From: Aureibacillus halotolerans
GTDB lineage: Bacteria > Bacillota > Bacilli > Bacillales > DSM-28697
Assembly (NCBI RefSeq): GCF_004363045.1
Contig: NZ_SNYJ01000011.1
Span: 84,136-148,135 of the forward strand
Direction: 5' to 3'
DNA length: 64,000 nt
Part shown: positions 58,142 to 64,000 of the stretch, in pieces
Position numbering within the stretch: position 1 is the first letter of the stretch
Layout of the letters: every line of letters begins with the position of its first letter
Translations under genes and position numbers: made by a program
Notes under the pieces: model-generated
Seen by the model: only the letters and a program-made list of their open reading frames with translations
Database searches by the model: none
What the model was told of the DNA's origin: nothing

Positions 58142-59491
58142 ATGCCATCCGTTGCTTTCCATACATTAGGATGCAAAGTTAACCATTATGAGACTGAAGC
58201 CATCTGGCAAATTTTTAAGACGGCGACGTACGAACGAACGGCGTATGAGTCAAAAGCCGATGTGTATGTTATTAATACATGCACGGTTACAAACACAGGT
58301 GACAAGAAAAGCCGTCAGGCCATTCGTCGAGCCATCCGGAAAAACCCTGAAGCCGTCATTTGCGTGACAGGTTGCTATGCACAAACATCGCCGGCAGAAG
58401 TGATGTCAATCCCTGGCGTAGATATTGTTGTGGGCACACAGGATCGTTCGAAAATGATTGACTATATCGAACGGTACCGTAAAGAGCGCCAGCCAATTAA
58501 TGGTGTTGGCAATATAATGAAGGCGAATGTTTATGAGGAATTGGATGTTCCTGCGTTTACCGATCGTACACGGGCATCTCTGAAAATACAAGAAGGCTGC
58601 AACAATTTTTGCACCTTTTGCATCATTCCGTGGGCACGTGGTTTACTTCGTTCACGAGATCCAGAGCAGGTCATTGCACAAGCAACGCAGCTTGTTGACG
58701 CAGGGTATAAAGAAATTGTGTTAACGGGTATCCATACGGGCGGCTATGGGGAGGACATGAAGGAATACAACTTTGCAAAGCTGCTGAAATCCTTAGAAGC
58801 TGATGTCCCAGGGCTGAAGCGCATTCGAATTTCTTCAATCGAAGCGAGCCAAATTACAGATGAGGTTATCGCGGTGTTACAAGCTTCGGAAAAAGTCGTT
58901 CCTCATCTTCATATTCCAATTCAATCCGCATCAGACACAGTTCTTCAGCGGATGAGAAGAAAGTATACAATGGCTCAATTTGCTGAAAAGCTTAGTAAGT
59001 TGAGAAAAGCCCTTCCTGGTCTTGCCGTCACCTCTGATGTTATCGTCGGTTTTCCTGGCGAAACAGAAGAAGAATTCATGGAGACGTTTCAATTTATCGC
59101 CCAACATAAATTTTCAGAGCTCCATGTGTTTCCTTATTCACAGCGGACAGGCACACCGGCCGCAAGAATGGACGACCAAGTCGGGGATGAGATAAAGCAG
59201 GAGCGTGTACACAAACTGATTGCCCTGTCAGATCAGCTTGCTAAAGAATATGCGTCTACCTTTGAGGGTGAAGTCGTCGAGGTTATTCCAGAAGAGCGCC
59301 TCAAAGATCAGCCAGATAGTGATCTGTTTGTTGGGTATACACCAAACTATCTAAAAGTCGTTTTTAAAGGGCATGAGGAACTCATTGGGAAACTGGTGAA
59401 GGTTAAAATCCTCTCTGCGGGCTATCCTCACAATGAAGGAGTCTATGTTCGGACGCTCGAAGACGATGACCGTCAAAGTTTATCCTCATAA
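58142..59491 (+). CDS. mtaB: tRNA (ms2t6A37) methylthiotransferase MtaB
   Basis: 449 aa. A radical SAM enzyme adding the methylthio group to t6A37. The N-terminal MTTase domain has three cluster cysteines ([26 protein letters not shown]); the radical SAM motif is [15 protein letters not shown]; a C-terminal TRAM domain follows. ATG at 58142 is 8 bases after AGGAG. Confidence 0.96.
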   Translation: MPSVAFHTLGCKVNHYETEAIWQIFKTATYERTAYESKADVYVINTCTVTNTGDKKSRQAIRRAIRKNPEAVICVTGCYAQTSPAEVMSIPGVDIVVGTQDRSKMIDYIERYRKERQPINGVGNIMKANVYEELDVPAFTDRTRASLKIQEGCNNFCTFCIIPWARGLLRSRDPEQVIAQATQLVDAGYKEIVLTGIHTGGYGEDMKEYNFAKLLKSLEADVPGLKRIRISSIEASQITDEVIAVLQASEKVVPHLHIPIQSASDTVLQRMRRKYTMAQFAEKLSKLRKALPGLAVTSDVIVGFPGETEEEFMETFQFIAQHKFSELHVFPYSQRTGTPAARMDDQVGDEIKQERVHKLIALSDQLAKEYASTFEGEVVEVIPEERLKDQPDSDLFVGYTPNYLKVVFKGHEELIGKLVKVKILSAGYPHNEGVYVRTLEDDDRQSLSS

Positions 59492-59516
59492 AACGATAAT
59501 GATTGGAGTGACAATA

Positions 59517-60170
59517 ATGGAAAATCTTATGATGGCTCAAAAAATTGATCATACACTTTTAAAAGCAGACGCAACAAAAGCGGATATTGTCGCATTGGCT
59601 GACGAAGCAGCAGCGAACCATTTTTATTCAGTTTGCATTCAGCCAAGTTGGGTCAAGCTAGCTGCGGAGCATTTGCGCGGCACCGACGTACACATTTGTA
59701 CAGTTGTTGGTTTCCCGCTAGGTGCAAATACAAGCGAAACAAAAGCATTTGAAACAACACAGGCGATAAGTCAAGGAGCCACTGAGATTGATATGGTGCT
59801 TCCGATTGGTGCATTGCTAGACGGCGATACAGAAACGGTCCAACACGATATTGAGGCAGTTGTAAAAGCGGCTGGGGATATTCCTGTGAAAGTCATTCTA
59901 GAAACCTGTTTGCTTACAGACGAGCAGATAACGACGGCTTGTAAGTTGGCAATTGCTGCAAAAGCGGCATTTGTAAAAACGTCTACAGGCTTTTCGACAG
60001 GTGGTGCAACACTCGATGATGTTGCCCTGATGTCATCTGTCGTAAAAGGGCATTGTCAGGTCAAAGCGTCGGGCGGCATTAGAGACCGACAAACGGCCGA
60101 AGCGATGATTGAAGCAGGTGCAGATCGTATTGGCGCAAGTGCTTCTGTGACAATTGTCAATATGGGCTAA
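59517..60170 (+). CDS. deoC: Deoxyribose-phosphate aldolase
   Basis: 217 aa. It cleaves 2-deoxyribose-5-phosphate to glyceraldehyde-3-phosphate and acetaldehyde. [26 protein letters not shown], the Schiff-base Lys in [14 protein letters not shown], and VKASGGIRD are present. ATG at 59517 follows GGAGTGACAATA. It is not with the usual deo/nupC genes and its stop overlaps the convergent transporter gene by four bases. Confidence 0.96.
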   Translation: MENLMMAQKIDHTLLKADATKADIVALADEAAANHFYSVCIQPSWVKLAAEHLRGTDVHICTVVGFPLGANTSETKAFETTQAISQGATEIDMVLPIGALLDGDTETVQHDIEAVVKAAGDIPVKVILETCLLTDEQITTACKLAIAAKAAFVKTSTGFSTGGATLDDVALMSSVVKGHCQVKASGGIRDRQTAEAMIEAGADRIGASASVTIVNMG

Positions 60171-61078
60171 AGGGCTTTTTCAATCCGCTTCGCTAGTGGA
60201 AGCAGCAAGGGCAAGCACACAACAGAGGTTACAATATTGTAAATGACACTTGCATGGGCAAGCTGCTGTGCAGGATGGTTTGAGAGCATTTGTGTCCATT
60301 CTGAAAACCATGGCAGTAGCGGATAAAACAATAGTGTCCCGAGAAGATTGACGGCAAGGTGGCTTAGAGCGACATAAAAGGCTGCCTTGCCTGCACCAAT
60401 CGAGGCCAAAAAGGCCGTCGCGCACGTGCCGACATTGGAGCCAAGCATAAAGGCAAGAGCGAGCGTCATTAGCAAGGCATTCTGCTCAAGCATCGTCATC
60501 ACAATGGCGAGAGCGCCAGAACTAGATTGAATAATAATGGTAAAAAGATTGCCTACTAAAAAACTTTGCCACTCGGTCGCGTTCGTCGTCTCAAGCACCC
60601 GGTTCACAAAACCAATCATCGCTCCTGATAAGCTTTCAAAGCCATGCATGGCGATGAGCATACAGCCTAAGCCAAATGTAAGCGTTCCGGCGAACATCCA
60701 TTTTTTCTTTCCCGTGAACAAACATAAGGCACCGATGATAACAAGAGGAATGGCGATAACGTCAATATGAAACGCTAGAATTTCCAATGTAAGCGTCGTA
60801 CCAATATTGGCTCCAAGGACAATGCCGACAGCACTTGTGAAACGGAGCTGTTTTGCGGCAACGAGAGCGACCGTCATAATAAGCACAGCAGAGCTGCTTT
60901 GCAATATGGCCGATGCTGCCGTGCCGATGAGCAAGCTTTTCCAAGGCTGACTCGTTGCGGCTTCGATCCAAACATTTGCTCGTTCCTTCCCAAGATACAG
61001 AAGGCCTGTCCTCATAAGCGTCATGCCAAACAAAAATATGCTGATATACACAGCAAAAGTGATGAGTAGAGGATTCAT
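60167..61078 (-). CDS. Na/Pi cotransporter family protein (YqeW/NptA-like)
   Basis: 303 aa, about eight membrane helices. Two inverted-repeat halves each carry the family motif QSSS ([23 protein letters not shown]), plus [11 protein letters not shown] and [11 protein letters not shown]. The family imports phosphate with Na+, though many members are unproven. It lacks the C-terminal PhoU-like domain of longer homologues. ATG at 61078 follows GGAGACC. Convergent with deoC. Confidence 0.9.
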   Translation of the reverse strand: MNPLLITFAVYISIFLFGMTLMRTGLLYLGKERANVWIEAATSQPWKSLLIGTAASAILQSSSAVLIMTVALVAAKQLRFTSAVGIVLGANIGTTLTLEILAFHIDVIAIPLVIIGALCLFTGKKKWMFAGTLTFGLGCMLIAMHGFESLSGAMIGFVNRVLETTNATEWQSFLVGNLFTIIIQSSSGALAIVMTMLEQNALLMTLALAFMLGSNVGTCATAFLASIGAGKAAFYVALSHLAVNLLGTLLFYPLLPWFSEWTQMLSNHPAQQLAHASVIYNIVTSVVCLPLLLPLAKRIEKAL

Positions 61079-61209
61079 AGGTCGGTCTCCCTTGTCCATG
61101 ACAACGTTAAACTGTTTGATGTCGCTTCGTTAATCTAGCGAAATAAGTCAGTGATGTTCCAACCTATGCAATTTTTTGCTTGGAAAGACCTAAAAAGACT
61201 ACGGATTTA

Positions 61210-61238
61210 TTGACCCTTAAGGTTGCTTGTTATATAAT
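61210..61238 (+). promoter_or_regulatory. Sigma-A promoter of rpsU-yqeY
   Basis: TTGACC (61210-61215), 17 bases, TATAAT (61233-61238). Confidence 0.88.
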
Positions 61239-61299
61239 CTTGGGAGATACAAGTCACGCATGCATTTTGCAAGCTGACTTTTCGGAGGGAGGGATAAGC

Positions 61300-61476
61300 A
61301 TGTCAAACGGAACTCGAGTGAAATCAAATGAAAGTTTAGAAGACGCTCTCCGCCGTTTCAAAAAGACCGTTTCAAAAAGTGGAACGATGGCAGAATTTCG
61401 TAAGCGTGAATTCTACGATAAGCCAAGTGTTAAACGTAAGAAAAAATCTGAAGCGGCCAGAAAGCGCAAATTCTAG
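61300..61476 (+). CDS. rpsU: 30S ribosomal protein S21
   Basis: 58 aa. [19 protein letters not shown] and [20 protein letters not shown] are the S21 signature; it sits near the anti-Shine-Dalgarno region of the 30S subunit. ATG at 61300 follows GGAGGGAGGG. It shares a promoter with yqeY, 14 bp downstream. Confidence 0.97.
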   Translation: MSNGTRVKSNESLEDALRRFKKTVSKSGTMAEFRKREFYDKPSVKRKKKSEAARKRKF

Positions 61477-61490
61477 GGGAGTGTGACTCC

Positions 61491-61937
61491 ATGAATTTAT
61501 TGGAGCGTCTGAATCAAGATATGAAAGAAGCAATGAAGGCGCGAGACAAAGACAGATTGACTGTGATCCGCATGCTAAAGGCATCTTATCAAAATGAAGC
61601 CATAAAGCTTGGAAAACAGGAACTGTCGGAGGAAGAAGCCTTGAATATTCTTTCCCGTGAAGCAAAGCAACGTAAGGAATCCCTCCGTGAATTTGACGCA
61701 GCGGGGCGCAGTGATCTATCTGAGCAAGTTGCAAAGGGATTGGACATCGTCACGATGTATATGCCTGAGCAGCTTTCAGAAGAAAGCTTGCGCACATTGA
61801 TTCAGGAAACTATAACAGACGTGGGAGCTACCTCCCCAGCTGATATGGGTAAAGTCATGGGAGCCGTTTTGCCGAAAGTAAAAGGCAAAGCAGATGGCAC
61901 TCTCGTTCGGACGATAGTACAAGATGAATTATCGTAA
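61491..61937 (+). CDS. yqeY: GatB/YqeY domain-containing protein
   Basis: 148 aa, all helical. [21 protein letters not shown] and [22 protein letters not shown] are the family signature; the latter half resembles the tRNA-binding tail of GatB. The role is not established; a link to tRNA or amidotransferase is inferred. It ends at a strong terminator. Confidence 0.95.
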   Translation: MNLLERLNQDMKEAMKARDKDRLTVIRMLKASYQNEAIKLGKQELSEEEALNILSREAKQRKESLREFDAAGRSDLSEQVAKGLDIVTMYMPEQLSEESLRTLIQETITDVGATSPADMGKVMGAVLPKVKGKADGTLVRTIVQDELS

Positions 61938-61941
61938 TCAA

Positions 61942-61973
61942 AGCACCTTGTGAAAACAAGGTGCTTTTTTTGG
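61942..61973 (+). terminator. Terminator after yqeY
   Basis: AGCACCTTGT pairs with ACAAGGTGCT around GAAA, followed by T7. Confidence 0.95.
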
Positions 61974-62140
61974 AAAGAAAGCACGAGGCAAAAAAGATTG
62001 AATAATTACATAGGTTTTCGTTCACTTTAGTTGCTCCTAACAAAATGAATATGTGGAAAACCCTTATTCTCTTTGAAAGTATGGTGAGGTTGTTTCGGCA
62101 TTGAGTGATAGGAGAACGTTTGTCAACCACTGCAAACGGA

Positions 62141-62166
62141 TGAAACCTTTTTACCTGACATACGTA
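62141..62166 (+). promoter_or_regulatory. Sigma-W-type promoter of floA
   Basis: TGAAAC (62141-62146), exactly 16 bases, CGTA (62163-62166): the canonical sigma-W promoter. It lies about 60 bp before floA, which belongs to the sigma-W regulon in B. subtilis. Confidence 0.88.
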
Positions 62167-62226
62167 TAAAAGGTATGTCATTTGCATTAAAACATATAGA
62201 TACGAACTAAAGGAGGTAAGGTTGAA

Positions 62227-63213
62227 ATGATGGAAATGATTGAAAACGTCGGACCATGGTTTTTATTCGCGCTCATTGTTATTGTCGTCGTCGTCTTTTT
62301 CACACTTGTCCCAGTGACGTTGTGGATCTCTGCGATTGCTGCAGGCGTCCGCATTAGCATTTTCACACTGATTGGAATGAGGTTACGCCGAGTCATCCCT
62401 CGTCGCGTCGTCAACCCACTTATTAAAGCGTCTAAAGCAGGTATTGATGTGAATACCAACCAGCTAGAGAGTCATTACCTAGCAGGAGGAAACGTTGACC
62501 GTGTTGTCAATGCGTTAATTGCTGCCCAACGAGCAAACATAGAGTTAAGCTTTGAGCGATGTGCAGCCATTGACCTTGCAGGAAGAGATGTGCTTGAAGC
62601 CGTACAGATGAGTGTTAATCCAAAGGTTATTGAAACACCGTTTATTGCTGGTGTTGCCATGGATGGGATTGAAATCAAAGCAAAAACAAGAATTACCGTA
62701 CGTGCAAATATTGACCGCCTCGTTGGGGGTGCTGGAGAAGAAACGGTTATCGCTCGTGTAGGTGAGGGGATTGTTTCGACGATCGGCTCAAGCAATAATC
62801 ACAAAAAAGTGCTTGAAAATCCAGACTTGATTTCGCAAACAGTATTGAAGAAAGGTCTTGATGCAGGTACAGCATTTGAAATTCTTTCGATTGATATCGC
62901 TGATTTAGACATTGGCAAAAACATTGGAGCTGTCTTGCAAACAGATCAAGCAGAGGCAGACAAAAACATCGCCCAGGCGAAAGCAGAAGAACGTAGAGCA
63001 ATGGCTGTCGCAAAAGAACAGGAAATGCTCGCAAGTGTTCAAGAAATGCGTGCTAAGGTTGTTGAGGCAGAGGCAGAGGTTCCACTGGCATTGGCAGAAG
63101 CGCTACGTTCAGGAAAAATGGGTGTGATGGATTACATGAATTACAAAAATATTGGTGCGGATACCGATATGCGTGATGCCATTGGCAAGGTCAATCAAGA
63201 AGATGAAGAATAA
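62227..63213 (+). CDS. floA: Flotillin-like protein FloA (YqfA)
   Basis: 328 aa. A hydrophobic N-terminal hairpin ([23 protein letters not shown]) inserts in the inner leaflet; an SPFH-type domain follows ([49 protein letters not shown]), then a Glu/Ala-rich coiled coil ([19 protein letters not shown]) and [21 protein letters not shown]. It organises functional membrane microdomains. AAAGGAGG precedes the ATG. The nfeD-like yqeZ that precedes it in B. subtilis is missing. Confidence 0.96.
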   Translation: MMEMIENVGPWFLFALIVIVVVVFFTLVPVTLWISAIAAGVRISIFTLIGMRLRRVIPRRVVNPLIKASKAGIDVNTNQLESHYLAGGNVDRVVNALIAAQRANIELSFERCAAIDLAGRDVLEAVQMSVNPKVIETPFIAGVAMDGIEIKAKTRITVRANIDRLVGGAGEETVIARVGEGIVSTIGSSNNHKKVLENPDLISQTVLKKGLDAGTAFEILSIDIADLDIGKNIGAVLQTDQAEADKNIAQAKAEERRAMAVAKEQEMLASVQEMRAKVVEAEAEVPLALAEALRSGKMGVMDYMNYKNIGADTDMRDAIGKVNQEDEE

Positions 63214-63229
63214 ATAAGGAGGGTCTGTG

Positions 63230-63601
63230 ATGGAGTTTCTTGGCCCACTTGTGTTTATTATTCTCATGATTTACGGTTGGATGAAGAGCAATGAGAAGAA
63301 AAATGCTGAGCAACAGAAAATGCCTGAGTATGAAACGATTGAGCCGTACACAAATGAGGCAGAAGAGTCTAAGCATACATCTACATCAGAAGATAGTCTG
63401 TTCGTTGGTAAAACATACCAACCTTCTAAGTCGGCTAACTCTGCGATTGGCGATGACGATCTTGTCGTTGTTAAAGTAGACCAACCAAAGAAGAAAGCTG
63501 GCAATCATCAAGCTTCTGTTGCCTTTTCTGCTAAGAATGCTGCCCAAGGCATTGTTTGGGCAGAAATATTAGGTCCGCCTAAGGCAAAACAAAAGAGATA
63601 A
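63230..63601 (+). CDS. Small membrane-anchored protein following floA, unrecognised
   Basis: 123 aa. A single N-terminal helix (GPLVFIILMIYGWM) is followed by a polar Ser/Glu/Lys-rich middle and a distinct C-terminal block (KNAAQGIVWAEILGPPKAKQKR), which looks like a conserved short motif rather than linker. AAGGAGGG lies seven bases before the ATG and only 16 bp separate it from floA, so it is probably co-expressed from the sigma-W promoter. I do not recognise the family; it could be a FloA-associated factor in place of yqfB. Confidence 0.8.
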   Translation: MEFLGPLVFIILMIYGWMKSNEKKNAEQQKMPEYETIEPYTNEAEESKHTSTSEDSLFVGKTYQPSKSANSAIGDDDLVVVKVDQPKKKAGNHQASVAFSAKNAAQGIVWAEILGPPKAKQKR

Positions 63602-63607
63602 ATCTTC

Positions 63608-63732
63608 AGGCTGATGACTACAAACGCTCGCTTTCTTTGTTGCATTGTCTTGTCCGGTGCGCATTGCCCTTATGGCAACTCCGCGCCTCCAAAGCCTTTT
63701 GCTTAGATAAGCCAAGCGTTTTCATCCAGCCT
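63608..63732 (-). repeat. Dispersed repeat family B, copy 3
   Basis: Bounded by AGGCTGA and CAGCCT, in inverse orientation to copy 1. Shared blocks include AAACGCTCGCTTTC, TTGTCCGGTGCGCATTGCCC and TTATGGCAACTCCGCGCCTCC. It fills most of 63602-63740. Confidence 0.8.
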
Positions 63733-63785
63733 GATTTTTTTGTCCTCGTTTTGCGCTTGGAATAAATTAAAAACCCTTACTTTAT

Positions 63786-63828
63786 GAATCTCTGAAGCGA
63801 TAATGTCGCTTTAGGGATTTTTTTTTAC
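63786..63828 (+). terminator. Terminator after the floA unit
   Basis: AATCTCTGAAGCGA pairs with TCGCTTTAGGGATT (one mismatch) around TAATG, followed by eight or more T. Confidence 0.88.
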
Positions 63829-63944
63829 CGATTTTCACTAGCGTTGCATTAAAAGGTACTGATCATTAAAAATACAAAGAATGTTCAATAAACAAGTCGT
63901 TATATAATGAAAAAACCCTTTACAATGGAGGGAGAGGTGGTCAC

Positions 63945-64000
63945 CTGTCCAAATCCAAAGCAAAGGATCAACCATGGACAAGCATACACGACTTTCTTCG
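63945..64000 (+). CDS. yqfC: Start of a YqfC-like sporulation protein (truncated by window end)
   Basis: The last 56 bases read SKSKAKDQPWTSIHDFLR after a CTG codon, preceded by GGAGGGAGAGGTG. This resembles the N-terminus of YqfC, which lies here in B. subtilis (after floA and before yqfD-phoH) and is a sigma-E sporulation protein. No ATG, GTG or TTG occurs in frame between the ribosome site and this stretch, so the start would be CTG. Only the first 18 codons are visible; the assignment rests mainly on synteny. Confidence 0.45.
   Translation, partial: MSKSKAKDQPWTSIHDFL

Overview
The window is a chromosomal segment of a spore-forming, low-GC Bacillaceae bacterium. The gene order follows the Bacillus subtilis hisS-aspS ... 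alaS ... mtnN, sigK, sda-yqeG ... comE ... lepA-hemW-hrcA-grpE-dnaK-dnaJ ... rpsU-yqeY-floA backbone. An Mrp-type Na+/H+ antiporter operon and the repeat content suggest an alkaliphilic or halotolerant relative (Alkalihalobacillus/Shouchella-like). That placement is an inference; no 16S gene is present.

Layout. 1-3.4 kb: end of a T-box leader, hisS-aspS, then 6S RNA. 4.1-6.2 kb (minus strand): an RsfA-type regulator and rarA. 6.4-14.9 kb: YczE-like membrane protein, cymR, iscS, mnmA, TPR protein, recD2, two tiny genes and an AI-2E exporter-family protein. 14.9-20.6 kb: alaS behind a non-T-box attenuator, then ireB/yrzL-ruvX-yrzB-mltG-greA. 21.4-25.8 kb: class B PBP, yrrS, mtnN-luxS, yrhC. 25.8-32.9 kb (minus strand): a YjcZ-like small ORF, uninterrupted sigK, mrpA-C-D-E-F-G with no mrpB, and sda behind a DnaA-box cluster. 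33.3-38.4 kb: yqeG-yqeH-aroE-yhbY-nadD-yqeK-rsfS-yqeM. 39.3-45.1 kb: comER (minus), comEA-comEC without comEB, yqzM (minus), holA. 45.2-51.5 kb: rpsT (minus), gpr, spoIIP, yqxA, lepA, hemW. 51.5-61.1 kb: CIRCE-hrcA-grpE-dnaK-dnaJ-prmA-rsmE-mtaB, deoC, and a Na/Pi cotransporter-like gene (minus). 61.2-64 kb: rpsU, yqeY, floA behind a sigma-W promoter, an unrecognised small membrane protein, and the first bases of a yqfC-like gene.

Most genes are conserved core functions: tRNA charging and modification, ribosome assembly, heat shock, competence, sporulation, cysteine/sulfur and AI-2 metabolism. I found no phage, CRISPR, transposase, tRNA or rRNA gene. The less ordinary material is non-coding. 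It consists of a modular dispersed repeat family carrying a roughly 55-bp double-hairpin cassette (six copies), a second repeat family of about 105-137 bp (three copies), a 166-bp inverted-repeat element in front of comEA, and the attenuator before alaS. Several genes expected from the B. subtilis order are absent: mrpB, comEB, yrrM-yrrN-yrrO-udk, yrrT-mccA-mccB, yrrD and the nfeD-like yqeZ.

Starts were set from ribosome-binding sites and family lengths, so several proteins begin downstream of the longest possible reading frame. I did not find a convincing new multi-gene system. The best leads are the alaS leader, the modular repeats, the Mrp operon without mrpB, and the small membrane protein next to floA.
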